This document shows positions 47,950 to 59,759 of a stretch of DNA of 64,000 nt, piece after piece (position 1 is the first letter of the stretch; every line of letters starts with the position of its first letter). The notes under the pieces were generated by a model that worked only from the letters and a program-made list of their open reading frames with translations, searched no databases and was not told where the DNA came from. The stretch is from Hexactinellida sp. DTS-2022 (lineage: Eukaryota; Porifera; Hexactinellida), in the NCBI GenBank assembly GCA_028753945.1, contig JAPNXP010000006.1, positions 2,294,001 through 2,358,000 of the forward strand, given 5' to 3'. A program made the position numbers and the translations under genes.

Positions 47950-48181
47950 TTAATATTATAATCCAAAATACAATTCCGACTTGCGGGTCAAAATCCAAAG
48001 CAACAGTACTATTTTTAAAGGAATTATTTGGGGCAAGAATACTTTTGAGAAGGGAGTGTACTATACAGTCTATACTAGTATTATAATTAGCATTAATCTC
48101 TATTTATTTGCTTCTGTTGAGTAGTGACCATTAAATATTTAATATTTTGTTCATTTCTTCATTTTCCGGCACACTAAGGGC

Positions 48182-48489
48182 CATAGGCGCCAAGTTTGGG
48201 TTTTGGGTGCCCCCCCCCCCCCCATATTGCTGATTGAAGGGCAGGGGGTCACTGGGAGCAACCTCCCGGACCTTTCTGTGGATTTATTTTTTGTATGAAA
48301 GTGGTCCTTTTGATCGAAAAGGGATGATAGAGGGTGAGAATCACGTTTGTTTACTCAATATATCCAGATTTTGTTTCGTAAGAAAAATATCTGGAAATAT
48401 TTAGAAAACCTCCAGTGGCCCCCCAGACCCCCAAGTGCCCCCCCCCCCCCCCCATCTTTGATTATAAGTTCCAAAACTTGACGCCAATG
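48182..48489. mobile_element. GC-rich hAT-like MITE
   Basis: Ends CATAGGCGCCAAGTTTGGG / CATTGGCGTCAAGTTTTGG with 8-bp flanks CTAAGGGC / CTAAGGCC (seven of eight match). Long C runs at both shoulders. Confidence 0.82.
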
Positions 48490-49089
48490 CTAAGGCCCCA
48501 TTATACGGCAAATGGGAAATTGAGTTTAATTCATTATCCTATTCGTAGCAGACTGTAAGATAATCTGGCAATTTTTGTTTTAATTCTGAGTAGATTTCAA
48601 GTCGGTAGGCCTTTTTGACCCATGAATTCTCTGTAATATAGCCAATTTCGGGGAGAATTTTAAATTATGGCCCACAATACTCGTCAGATAAATTGAGATT
48701 CAATTGTTTTTGGATAGTACCCAGTAAAGTATAGCTACATTTAAATTTTCAGGATAATCTGACCAATAGTTTTGCTGTAGCGACCTTTATATGATCCGGG
48801 AATGTGCAGGACATCATGGAGGGTAACTTTTTCATATCGGTTAAAAGGTTTGTAGGCTCGCACTGCCATAATTTCCGTTCAATTTCGTTGTTATCACACT
48901 ATAGTATATTTGCATATATACCTAGGGTGTAAAACAAAATTTTAAAACATTTCAATTTAAAAATTCAGAATATTGTCATTTGAAGTAAGATTTGGACTGT
49001 AAATGTGGAAAGTCTGACTTCAAAGGGCTGAAACTCTGAAAGTTTGCATTGTAAAGTTTAGATCAAGGGACATTCCCATATTAAATATA
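48490..49089. other. Non-coding stretch
   Basis: No gene seen. A segment near 48710-48760 (GATAGTACCCAGTAAAGTATA) has a counterpart on the other strand at ~50920-50950, hinting at an old dispersed repeat. Confidence 0.4.
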
Positions 49090-50314
49090 CTAGCGCGCTT
49101 CGCTTGCTAGGTCGCTTCGCGGCAGAACATAATACACACCAACCGCTTAGCGGTTGGTGTGTGGTTTATATACTTCTAACATTGATTATAAAGCGTAAAT
49201 AGGCCTAAATAGTCAAATTTAACCATAGTTGCATTATACGTAACGTATAACGAATATATGGTATCATTATACGATATGTAAACGTATAATGCCATCATCA
49301 TACGTAACGTATAATCATCATACAACATATAACGATTTTAACGTATATATGGTCCATTATAAGCTCCCCGAACGTATAATGTATAATTGTATAATGCATC
49401 TATGAATTTAGCAATGTGAAATTTAATGATTACGTCATCATGCGATAATGAGTAAGCATATTGGTGATCTGGTGTGACCAACGTGTCCGCATCATTAATG
49501 TACATGTTCTATTAAATTTTCAGATTTTTATCTCTCAGAGGGCGCGAATTATGTGCGATTAAGTGAATTTTCGAGGTTCTCGAAATGTGACAATGACGGC
49601 ATAACTTGTCGAGTTGTTAGAAATTTTGTGTGCAAACCTCAACTTGTTGGCGGGTGCCGAAAAGTTACCCCTATATGCCAAAAATCTAATTTGGGAACCA
49701 TCCAGTTTCTTCAATCAACTCGTAGCATACAAACAAATATATAACACATACAGTCTACTCCGCTTAATTGGGACACTTTTGTTCCAGGCCTCTTGTCCCA
49801 ATTAAGCGGAGATCCTAATTACCCGGAAATATTCTGTAAAGTAGTGATCTACCCACGATTTACAACAATTTTAGTTTTAAACATGTTACAACGATTCCTC
49901 CTATGCTCGCGGACACTTGATTGGACTCAAACTCATAATATTACCCTTAATATTCTGTGGACCGTTTTAAACTATGCCAGAACCAAAGTTCATAATTCCT
50001 GGTGAATTTAGAATTATGGAATTCAATAATAAAATCGGCCCCATTTGTGTATTTTGTCATTCCTTTTTCAGATCAATATTAATTTTCTATTAAGCGAGCA
50101 CAATTTTGTACCCAATTTGTTGAGTTTGTTTCAAAAGCGGAGTTTGTCCCAATTAACCAAAATTTTTAGCATTAGCTTCAATGGAAAGGATTCGGTTCTT
50201 GGGGAGTTGTCCCAATTAAGCGGCTGTCCCGATTAACCGGTGTCCCAATTAAGCGGAGTACACTGTATATATATACACACACACACACCCAGGCTTGTGC
50301 TTTAATAGTATAGA
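49090..50314 (-). mobile_element. Non-autonomous Helitron 3 with a nested mariner-like MITE
   Basis: On the minus strand it starts TCTATACTATTAAAGCACAA and ends in a GC-rich hairpin region (AGCGAAGCGCG) followed by CTAG and T. The 3' zone shares the palindromic AACCGCTTAGCGGTTGG and GGCAGAAC motifs with Helitron 2. Internal sequence is rich in CGTATAATG motifs (49225-49400). The MITE at 49751-50265 is inserted near the Helitron 5' end. Confidence 0.8.
49751..50265. mobile_element. Mariner-like element with CAGTCTACTCCGCTTAATTG ends
   Basis: Inverted ends CAGTCTACTCCGCTTAATTG / CAGTGTACTCCGCTTAATTG, TA on both sides. The interior repeats the TGTCCCAATTAAGCGG motif. The 101-bp element at 53546-53646 is an internally deleted relative. 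Confidence 0.9.
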
Positions 50315-50982
50315 TATTCATTAGTTCAACTCATTGGGTGGTCCTTTCACCTTTCACATCTCTATTTAGAATCTCGGAAACCCGTTGACCAATAAATAAA
50401 ATTTTGAGTGCAAAATGCTCGCAATACCCTGTTTACTATCCCTCCATAATGCATTTTGTGACCCTAACTCGCACAATTTCCAAACGACCATATATAGGCA
50501 TAAAATGTGCCCATTTTTGATGATTTAGCAAATTATTTCTCGAGAACTATAAACTCTAGAGCTAAGCACTGACTTTCTATTCACATCTATTTACTATTAC
50601 AAACTCATATGAAAAACGGATGAAGGCAATTGCAAAATAGTTGCAAACATATAAATTCACTTAATTTGAGTCAAAATAGTGGTGTAATTAATAACCTAGC
50701 ATATTAACTTTTGGTCTAGATTCCAGAAATTTGGTTCAGTATGTTTGAAATCAAACGTAAACAAAAGAATATAGATGTACCTTTATAGGTACCAAAAGTT
50801 ATGTTCCTTCATTTGAAAAGTGACCTTTTGATGATGATACATACATTCCTAAGCTCTAAAAAGTTCGCAACGTCAAAAGTTTGAGTCAGATTCAGCTGAA
50901 ATTTTCAACGCTGGTTTACTTTATAGGGTACTATCCAAAAACATCATAATCTCAATATCATTCTTGATTATGGGGCCCTAAA
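50315..50982. other. Diverged dispersed repeat
   Basis: The stretch 50440-50610 (TTTGTGACCCTAACTCGC, CGACCATATATAGGCAT, GATGATTTAGCAAATT) is a diverged copy of 54660-54790. Neither codes for protein. Confidence 0.5.
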
Positions 50983-51706
50983 CAGTGGCGTATCCATGTC
51001 GGGCCTTAGGGGCCTAGGCCCGCCCTAGTGGACCCTAGGCCCGTCCTGAGGGACCTGAAGATTACCAATAATTATATTGTTGTTATTGATGCTTTTTGAA
51101 ACATTATTTTTTCTTTTAATTGTTGAATTAATTAGGTACTTATTACTTGTTTACTATGTATAAGTAATTCCCAGGGGCGTCCTGGCCATACAAGCCAGCG
51201 GGGATTCCCCGCTGAGCCCCCTTGGGGGGTTCCTAATTTCGATTCCTAGTTTTATAAGGGCCCCCTTGGGGTCCCTTATAAGGCTATTATATCTGTACAA
51301 ATGCATATAAATTTCCCCGATGGGCCCCCCTGGTCAGGACGCCCCTGGTAATTACCATAATAGTCTTTTCAACTGAATCAGCTATATTTTATACTCAGAT
51401 TACTTAATTTGGAGCTCAGTTACTGGTAACTGAACTGCCATATAAGGAAGTGTTTCAATTCTAAAAGACCCAAGCTCAGAAATGAAATTTAGACATAAAT
51501 AAAAACCTACTTCAGTTACCAGTAACTCAGCTCCATAAAAGTATTTTGTTTTATACCTAACCCCCTATTCGATCAATATTCATTGTCCAAAAAACAGGAC
51601 AAAATGAATATATAGTGAATGTGTGCTATCATAACTTATTTTTTTTGTATAAATATAACGTGCCCAACCTAGGCCCGCACCATAGAATATCCTGGTTACA
51701 CCACTG
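50983..51706. mobile_element. hAT-like element with a nested MITE
   Basis: Ends CAGTGGCGTATCCATG / CAGTGGTGTAACCAGG, exact 8-bp duplication GCCCTAAA (50975-50982, 51707-51714). Nested at 51172-51347 is a second hAT-like MITE with ends CAGGGGCGTCCTGGCC / CAGGGGCGTCCTGACC and flanks GTAATTCC / GTAATTAC (seven of eight match). Confidence 0.9.
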
Positions 51707-51861
51707 GCCCTAAAGGTGTCAGCCATAATACATAATCGGTTTAAATTATTGATGCGGCAATATTTGGAAGTAAAATTTTGTACGGAACCGCAACAGGGAT
51801 TTATGGCCGGAATTCTGGCCATAATTCTGGCCATATTCCTGGCACCAAGTTCAGTGCCAAC

Positions 51862-52394
51862 TAGAGCCGAGCGATAAGACACGAACACGACACGACACGA
51901 ATTCGTATTCGTGTCGTGTTAGGCGAAGGTTTTCGTTTTCGTGACGTGTTCGTGTTCAAAGTGCATGTCTCGTGTCGTGTTCGTGTCGTGGTGGACAAAT
52001 ACTTTTGTGTTACTGTTGTTTTCGTGTTCAAGGTTCATGTATTGTGTCGTGTTCGGTTAAGGTTTCATGGGGGGTTTATTATTAATATTATACAATATTT
52101 GTGGTGAACAAGTTATTTTTTAATATTCGTATGTTATGATCTTAATTAATTATATGTATTCATTTAATTTTTCCAATTTGTATTTCGTGTTGATGTTCGT
52201 GTTTCGTGTTTCGTGTTTCGTGTTGACGTTCGTGTTTCGTGTTCGTGTTTAGAGTTTCGTGTTTCGCGTTTCGTGTTTCGTGTTCGTGCCGTGACATATT
52301 GGTGAGGCATAATTCGTGTTCGTGTCGTGTTCGTGTCACATGTTTCGTGTTCGTGTTAGTCTTAAAGAAAAATTGAACACGACGCTCACCTCTA
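51862..52394. mobile_element. hAT-like MITE made of TTCGTG repeats
   Basis: Ends TAGAGCCGAGCG / TAGAGGTGAGCG with an exact 8-bp duplication GTGCCAAC (51854-51861, 52395-52402). Both shoulders are runs of TTCGTG and GTGTCGTGTTCG, so both strands give spurious repetitive open frames. Confidence 0.9.
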
Positions 52395-52402
52395 GTGCCA
52401 AC

Positions 52403-53545
52403 CAGGCAGCTAAATGAAATCACCCTGCAAGCACTTTTGCACCTAAACCAATGCGACTAGCACCTAAATTTCCGTCGGGGGTAAACTTGGGGGGTCCGGG
52501 GGTGCATGGCACCCCAGGCGGGAAATCATGGGGGTGTCAGGCCTGTCTGTCACCCCCATGATTTCCTGTAGCTTTCCCAAGACGTAATAATTTGTAGTGC
52601 CGCCGGTGCTAAGATGTATCATTCTTTAATATATATATAAGATAAACCCGAAGGAAATACATTAAATTAACGCGAATATATTTATTAAAATATTTCTGGT
52701 TATTATCTCCTGATTAAAACTATTTATTGTCCCAAATAGGCTTCCAATCTACTTGAGATACATGGCATCCTCTCAACACAGTTACACATTGGAAATTTTC
52801 CATTCTTCGTATAATTTGCTAAATAAGTAGATTAATTTGGAGGAAATTATTATCTTGGAAATTAACGCCCCAGGAAATTAAGGTGATGGAAATTACGGCT
52901 AAAGGAAAGTATCGTGGAATAAATTAAACGCGATTTGGAGAAATTCACGTTAACTTAGAGGAGCGTTGAATTCCTATACTAAGGTACGCATAGGCGCCTA
53001 AACTCTCCAGCGCCAGGGGGGGAGTGTAACTTTACATTTATATGTGAAAGGTCAATAAACGATGAGTATGGTTGCTAAAAATAAATTATGTTGGACGGAT
53101 CTAATTGTATACATATCTAATCATCCAATGTTATTTAGAAAAACTCCTTTATGGAAATTTTATTTTCTATGGGTCTATGTTCTAAACGTGTAACGTTAAC
53201 TAGATTTTTAACTGATGTAAACCCCTTCTCCGCTTTCCTGGTCAGACAGCAAGAAGTTTCAAGCACCAGCAAACCCTATTGGCGAAGTTGTTTCCTTGTG
53301 ATTTGTGTCTGAAATTGCCTTATGCGATATTATATATATATATATATATACAGATCATGTCCCTATATCTCCAGATATAGGGACATATTCATCAAAAATA
53401 CTCCATAAAAACACACTTTTATGGTGAATTTCCTTATAGGGAATCGAGCTTTTTTTTACCTAAATTGTGTCATTAAAAAAGCAAAGCTTTAAAATATGTC
53501 CCTATATACGGTGAGAAAAAGACTTGATTTGTATATATATATATA
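52403..53545. other. Non-coding stretch
   Basis: At 52430-52620 is GC-rich MITE-like sequence with an internal inverted repeat (ATCATGGGGGTGTCAGG / CTGTCACCCCCATGAT). At 53330-53350 is a (TA)n microsatellite followed by inverted copies of TATGTCCCTATAT (53355-53510). No gene. Confidence 0.5.
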
Positions 53546-53646
53546 CAGTCTACTCCGATTAACTGGGACAAGTTTGTTCCAGGCCTCTTGTCCCAATTAA
53601 GCGGTTGTCCCGATTAACCAATGTCCCAATTATTCCGAGTATACTG
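53546..53646. mobile_element. 101-bp mariner-like MITE
   Basis: Ends CAGTCTACTCCGATTAACTG / CAGTATACTCGGAATAATTG with TA on both sides. It is an internally deleted form of 49751-50265. Confidence 0.85.
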
Positions 53647-53957
53647 TAAGTAGATTCATTGGCGCCGAAAGAGGGGGGTCAGGGGGGGTTTCACCCGCCC
53701 TGGTTTTTTTCAGGGAGGATTTCACCCCCCTGGCTGAGGAAACTGTCAAAGAGGGTATACCCCTCTTGGTCAGGGTGGGTATACTTATTAGACATATTCT
53801 TTAATAAACAAAAAATCAATTAATGCGATTGTTATGTTTTCAAATGTCGATCATTTCTGTAGTCGGACCCAATTCATATGTTAAGTTTTCAGAGTAAGTT
53901 TCATGACTCATTTGACAGGTATTCACGAAAACAAGTTATAATACATAGGCTCTATCT

Positions 53958-55686
53958 CATGGTTGTTTGATTTAAATCAATGATTTTTATTAATAAAAAT
54001 CATGATTTAAATCAAAAATCTGATTTAAATCAAAGAAATCGGATTTTTTTGATTTAAATCAGACTTTTTTGATTTAAATCAGATTTTTTATGTCTATTGT
54101 TTTTTGCGAAAGGAAAAGAAATACATTGATAATGAGTCAAATACAATTATAATGAGTCATTATCAATGTAATTAATCTATTAGCCAAATAATATACGCCA
54201 GTGTGATGTAAGTTGCAAAAAAACAATAAAAATCAAAACTCTGATTTATATCAAAAATCTGATTTAACGCTATAGACGCTTGATTAAGCCCTCAAGGATA
54301 TGCAGAGGTCAAACGTACATTATCTCGACTAATTTGACCTCTAAATACGATATTTGGGGTGCTGAGTGTACTTTTTCAGTGGTTCAGCACTTTTAGATGG
54401 ATTGTTTGCTGTAACTGACATGATTTTTGGTGATTTTCCTTGAATATACCTGGCCCATTTGATAGTCTGTGGTAAAAACACCAAAATTGATAAAGAAATA
54501 ATATAGAAATTGAAAATTCGCAAAGTTAGGGCACATGATCTATCCTTGGGGTCCTATTTCTAACACACCCCATCTGAATACATTTCTCAGACTACCGTGC
54601 ACCTAGAATTAAAATGTACTAGTGAAAAAGGCTCGCAATACACGACTTCCTATGCGTCCCTAATACATTTTCTGACCCTCTGACGCCCCGTTTTTTCAAA
54701 TGACCATATATGGGCATGGATATGTGCCACATTTTGATGATTCAGCAAGTTTGTATCTCATAAACTAGAGAAAGCAGAGCTTAGCTCTAATCGATTATTC
54801 ACATCAATATATCATGCATATATCATTGGAATAACAAATTGTTCTATTTTCCAAATAGTTACCATGCTAAGAATCCAATGCCCATATATGGAGGTGTCAT
54901 GTGACCATCACAAACCATCGATCATGAAAATCAGAGTTGTGCAAAAGCTTAGCTCTAACTTGCTAACACTATCAGTAATCGTTTTCGAGGAATATGAACT
55001 GCTTCAATTATCTTAAAACCATTTTCTCTCAGAAGTATTGAAGGTTTGTGCCACTATTGTATCCTTCTAAACCCTCTTCTCCACATAAATATTTTCTAAT
55101 ACCGGCTGTGGAAAAAGCTAGAGAACTCCGTGATTATTTATCATATCAACTTGAAATTTCTGGGAGATGTAGTTTATATATATATATAAATAACGTTCAG
55201 AGCGTTTCAATACTTTTTTCTAATTTCGCAAAGTTGTATGGCCACATTTCTCAAAAATAGGGAAATTCCATCGAAAAATTGACCTAAATTTTTGAATTCC
55301 TAATAAATATTATAAATTTAGATAATATTGGTGATTTTCTCGTTTACGCAAGTTGAATGCATATTGATTTGACGAGTTATGACGTAAAAACAAAGTGTTT
55401 CTTGTTATCATGATTTTCTACTAGATATATCTATGGCTTATAATACATAGCTACGCTATATATGTTTTCATTGAATATTGGCAAGTTTATGAATGAAATC
55501 AATGATGTTAGTTATTTTTCATATACTATACAGTAAGGTAAAGGAACTGATATACTAATTGAATTGACATCGTAAAAGTTATTGATTTACCCATGACGTC
55601 ACAGTCATGAGAAGTCGTAGGTAGCGTTAAATCAAAAAAATCGGATTTTTTTATTTTTAAAAAAAATCATGATTTTTATCAACCCT
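53958..55686. mobile_element. hAT-like element with GATTTAAATC-rich ends
   Basis: Left end CATGGTTGTTTGATTTAAAT, right end (complement) CAGGGTTGATAAAAATCATG. 8-bp flanks CTCTATCT / TTCTATCC match at six positions. Repeated 'TCTGATTTAAATCA' blocks lie at the left end and AATCGGATTTTTTT at both. No transposase remains. Confidence 0.65.
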
Positions 55687-55697
55687 GTTCTATCCAC

Positions 55698-55823
55698 CAG
55701 GGCCGGATTATCCAATAGGCACAGTAGGCGCTGTGCATAGGGCCTACGAAAAATTTGGGGCCTAATTGCTGTCTGGTATCCTCAAAGTGCCTAGGGCCTA
55801 CCGAAGACCTTAATTCGGCCCTG
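55698..55823. mobile_element. 126-bp hAT-like MITE
   Basis: Ends CAGGGCCGGATTA / CAGGGCCGAATTA, flanks CTATCCAC / CTATCAAC (seven of eight match). Confidence 0.85.
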
Positions 55824-56015
55824 CTATCAACTACCAAATGTCTCTAGTTGGAAGTTGGGTTTATGCCATGTTTGCACCCCCATGACCAAACTCGAAGTCT
55901 ACGCCCCTGATCCCTGGCTGCAGAATATGTAACCTGAAAAATCAAAGGGGCTAAAAGTCTAATGATTTATTTTATTTGCGTTTATATATATTTAATTGAA
56001 TTGTCTTAGTTATCA

Positions 56016-57578
56016 ATGGAGGAATTAATAATGCCTATGCTCTCAAACAATCCCCCGAACAAAGAAAATTGTAAAGAATTAGCATATTTAGATTCACAGC
56101 AATCTCAGAATCTTCCTGCAATTAAACAAACTGTGTCCCATTCTGCATCTGAGCTGAATCTGACCTACTTCCACTCAGAGAGATTAGAGGCATTTTGTGA
56201 TGCAGTTCTCTCCATACTTGCTACCATCATGATGATTTCCCTCAAGTTCTCATCTTCACAGATTGCTAATCATAATTTGAAGGATCTTCTGCTTGAATTT
56301 AATCCTGGATTTTTATTTCCAATACCACAATTTTTTGTACAATTACTATTCTTTTTTTCTTCATACAGAGTCATTGTTTTTGCCTGGTATCGCCACATGA
56401 AGATATACTACATCTATCCTATGGTGGATAACTTCATTATATGGTTAAATATAATATTTCTGCTAGCGTGCAGTTTCTTACCGCTAGCTACTACCTTTCT
56501 AATCATAGGTGCTGTCCCTACTGTTATTGCCTTTCTTTTAGTGTCTACTTTAGTTATTGGGTTGGTTCAATCGATACAATTAGTGTATGCTGATTGGCTC
56601 AAATCTTCTATTCCTTCTCTCACGAATACTGAACAATTGGACAGAGGAATTATAATTACTCAAATTGGATATAATCTTTTTACTCCTATTTTGTTGCTGA
56701 TTGCTTTCGGTATCTCATTCGTGCCCGAGTTTGGCCCTAGTGTTGCAACTATTTGCGTCTACTTTAGTATTTTTGGCGGAAATTCGTTAAAAATATTCCA
56801 GAAACAGTATGCTCGTCTCCGACGACGCAGAAATCTTAGTGATACTTTTAATTTGAAACTTAAAAAGTACGACACTTTGGTTTCCAAATCTAGAGTTGAG
56901 TTCTTCACTGATGGTGTGTTTGCTATAGTAGCTACGATTATAATACTGGACGCAACTTCTGAAATTAATGACAAAATCAAAGACAGTGGTTATACAATTG
57001 AGCATGCAACTGATATGAATGCTTTTTCGGATACTATTATATCAGAATCAAGTGTTTCAATCTTCAGTTACTTTATGTGTTTCCTTATTGTATGTCTATT
57101 TTGGCACTTGAATCACTCCATCTTCCATTACATCCATCGAATTACTAATTTAATGACTTTTATTAATATGTTATCCCAAATGTTTCTTTGTCTTCTTCCT
57201 TTTTGTGCGAGTATCTTAGTTGGGTATGCAAATAGACCTGGAGTTGGAAATCTATCAATAGCTATTACATTCACATGCACCAATCTATTCATTATTGGTT
57301 TATTACAAATGTTATTGTGGTTATTAGTCCGATTCTGGACCCCTCAATCACAAGAGTTGAAGGTTGTGGCAGACCTACAGATGATAATCCGTGTTCTTTT
57401 AATTCCTATATTTTCTTTACTTTTCATTTTTATCAATGCATTTTCTTCGCATGTCGCATCTATAGTCACTCTTTATTTATTCTTCGCGTGTATTATTCCT
57501 TCTCTCATTCTCATTGAGTTCCTCTACTTCCTAATTTATGTTATTGCAAATAAAATGAAGGCACGTGACTTCGTTTAA
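56016..57578 (+). CDS. TMEM175-like potassium channel
   Basis: 520 residues in one uninterrupted frame; human TMEM175 is ~504. TMEM175 is an endolysosomal K+ (and H+) leak channel without a P-loop. It has two six-helix repeats whose first helices line the pore and carry an R-x3-F-S/T-D signature. Here repeat 1 has RLEAFCD (R56-D62) followed by AVLSILAT, and repeat 2 has RVEFFTD (R293-D299) followed by GVFAIVAT. The pore-lining Ile positions (I67, I304) are present. Hydrophobic segments at about 62-80, 104-124, 139-158, 161-187, 212-236, 241-260, 298-311, 348-366, 377-403, 414-440, 455-475 and 480-511 fit twelve helices. A basic linker (LRRRRN, 268-273) separates the repeats. Repeat 1 has Cys where most relatives have Ser. 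The coding part has no introns, unlike vertebrate orthologues, so a retrocopy origin is possible. Start chosen as the first ATG. Confidence 0.92.
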   Translation: MEELIMPMLSNNPPNKENCKELAYLDSQQSQNLPAIKQTVSHSASELNLTYFHSERLEAFCDAVLSILATIMMISLKFSSSQIANHNLKDLLLEFNPGFLFPIPQFFVQLLFFFSSYRVIVFAWYRHMKIYYIYPMVDNFIIWLNIIFLLACSFLPLATTFLIIGAVPTVIAFLLVSTLVIGLVQSIQLVYADWLKSSIPSLTNTEQLDRGIIITQIGYNLFTPILLLIAFGISFVPEFGPSVATICVYFSIFGGNSLKIFQKQYARLRRRRNLSDTFNLKLKKYDTLVSKSRVEFFTDGVFAIVATIIILDATSEINDKIKDSGYTIEHATDMNAFSDTIISESSVSIFSYFMCFLIVCLFWHLNHSIFHYIHRITNLMTFINMLSQMFLCLLPFCASILVGYANRPGVGNLSIAITFTCTNLFIIGLLQMLLWLLVRFWTPQSQELKVVADLQMIIRVLLIPIFSLLFIFINAFSSHVASIVTLYLFFACIIPSLILIEFLYFLIYVIANKMKARDFV

Positions 57579-58480
57579 TACTTTATTATAGATCGATTGT
57601 AAACTTAACTGTAACAAAATAATTATTCTAAATTGTATATACCAAGTTTAATGTGATTGAATTGTTGATATTTTTCAATTGCAATTTTTATATTGACTCT
57701 TCTACGTACATAACAGCATATGAAGTATGATTGTAAATAAGCGTGTCTATATCATTTTATTATTAAGTGATGTACTTTGCGGGAATAGTGTAAATAATAC
57801 ATGATATGTCTACTTATACTTATAGTGATTACTATTGATCTGAAGCAGATTTGGAGTCAAATGCATTTGTATTCGATTTAGTATTCAAATACAGTAAAAC
57901 CTCCAAAAGTGAACAACTCCAAAATATGAACACTTTATCTCGGTCCCAAAATTTTCCCATTCTTTTACAGTGTTACCCTCAAACTTCTGAACACCTCTGA
58001 AAAGTGAAATGTGAACACCTAATCTGGTCTCAATTGTCCCAATTGTATAGGATATTACCTCTTAAAAGTGAACAAAGGATTATTGGAGGATTTTTTAGCC
58101 ATGTTGGAGGCGGGGGGTTGTTAATTGATCTGCTTGAGATTACTTCCTGCAGGCTAACTGGCAGCTATGTTTCACACGGTAACGGAATTTTCGTCGCCCG
58201 AAATTTACGGAATTACGTTTGACCATTGTCTTGCACTCATTCTGTCTGAAATAATTTGTTGTATGTATATTTATATCACTTATGGTTACTCAAGTGTCTA
58301 CCCAAACTTATCGATTAACACTTTCATGTGTTAATATGATACATTGAGTATAAAACCTGTATAATGACCATGTAATCTGTGAGTAATATTAATATTCAAC
58401 ATTTGTTATGGCAACACCCTTAATTGCAGAAATAATCAAGAGCACGAGATCTAAAGATAAATTATTATACATTGATTTAT
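57579..58480. other. Non-coding stretch with half of a mariner-like MITE
   Basis: At 57892 CAGTAAAACCTCCAAAAGTG, preceded by TA, looks like a mariner-type end; related AAAAGTGAAC motifs continue to ~58080, but the opposite end is missing. Nothing else recognised. Confidence 0.5.
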
Positions 58481-58489
58481 TTAAACATT

Positions 58490-59756
58490 AAACAAATCCT
58501 CTAATCAATTCAAACATTGGGTATGTGAAAAGCGTGATACGTGTAAAGCACGATTAACAACGAATTTTGATTTGGTAATTACAAAACCGAAGGATATTAC
58601 TGAAATACTGGAGAGTCACACTCATGGACCAGATATGGAAAGGATTAATATGCTACAGGGTTACAACAAAATGAAGGAACGTGCTACGCAAGATACAGAT
58701 CAAAGCACTAGATCCATTTATGGTTGCGGAGTAGAGACAATGAGTGAATCAAGTTTAGTCCAACTACCAAATGCTGATTCCATCAAGAGAACGATACGGC
58801 TACATAAAAATGGTAATCAAGGATTAGTTAATCCAGCATCTGCTTCTGAAATCAAATCCTGGAAAGATTTAAAGTTACTTCAAGAGGTCAACCCTTTTAC
58901 TTTACGATTCCGGATTTGGAGATATTAATAGAATCATAATTGGTTTGCAGATGGATTATTCAAAGTTGCACCTCAGCAATTCTATCTACTCTATACTATA
59001 CATGCAGAGAATGATGGATACCTATGTGTTTCCTTGCGTATACACACTGGTAACTGTGAAGAATGAATTCACATACAGGAAAATAATGAGGAAACTAGTC
59101 GAAGTTGAACCTGAATTAGATCCTTCCTATATAATGGTGGACTTCGAAAAAGCAGCCATCAATGCGTTCGAAGATCAATTTCTGGCGGTTTTAACTGGTT
59201 GTTTTTTCCATTTTTCCCCTAAATGTATACAGAAAAATCAATCAATTGGCTTGGCTAGCCTCTATAATATGGAAGATGCTTCCAAGTCTGGCATTCGTAC
59301 CGGAACATGATGTCATCGATTGTTTCATTCTACTTATGGCCCACTTTCCACAATCTTCGATGGAAGTAGCGGAATATTTTGAGGAGACATATATCGGAAG
59401 AAGCTTACCAGATCAGACACGCAGGATACCTCCATTTCCAATTAGATTTTGGAGTATGCATTCGAGGGTGTTAAACAAAACTGCTCGCACAAACAATTCC
59501 ATAGAGGGATGAAATAATGCGTTTCAGTCTGGGCTATCTTCTCCACATCCTAGTTTTTCAAAACTAATGCGGCATTTTCAGAGAAATCAAGCAATACAGG
59601 ATGTAAATGTTTGCTAATGGGAGAGTGGAAATATTCATTTCCTAACAAAGTCATAAAAGGAAAGGAATCAAAGACTATTAAATTTAGTATTAGATTACGA
59701 TAATCGCGAAACCTTGGTATATTTGAAAGGAATCGCCCATAACTTTACATTTTAAA
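58490..59756 (+). pseudogene. Decayed AT-rich MULE (FLYWCH-type) transposase
   Basis: It begins with a FLYWCH-like finger (HWVCEKRDTCKARL ... HTHGPDM, from ~58515). Next come LLYDSGFGDINR in a shifted frame (~58896), WFADGLFKVAPQQF (~58943), MVDFEKAAINAFE (~59133), GCFFHFSPK, YFEETYIGR (~59379) and RTNNSIEG (~59489). It ends RLLNLVLDYDNRETLVYLKG...F and a stop at about 59754-59756. The layout matches the GC-rich pair at 12.8-15.5 kb block for block, so this is the same family in the host's own base composition. Several frameshifts, a deletion near 58935 and stops make it inactive. Confidence 0.85.
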
Positions 59757-59759
59757 CAT

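Noticed and set aside
51580-52423. Minus-strand frames near the TTCGTG element
   Set aside because: They read MITE ends and simple repeats only.
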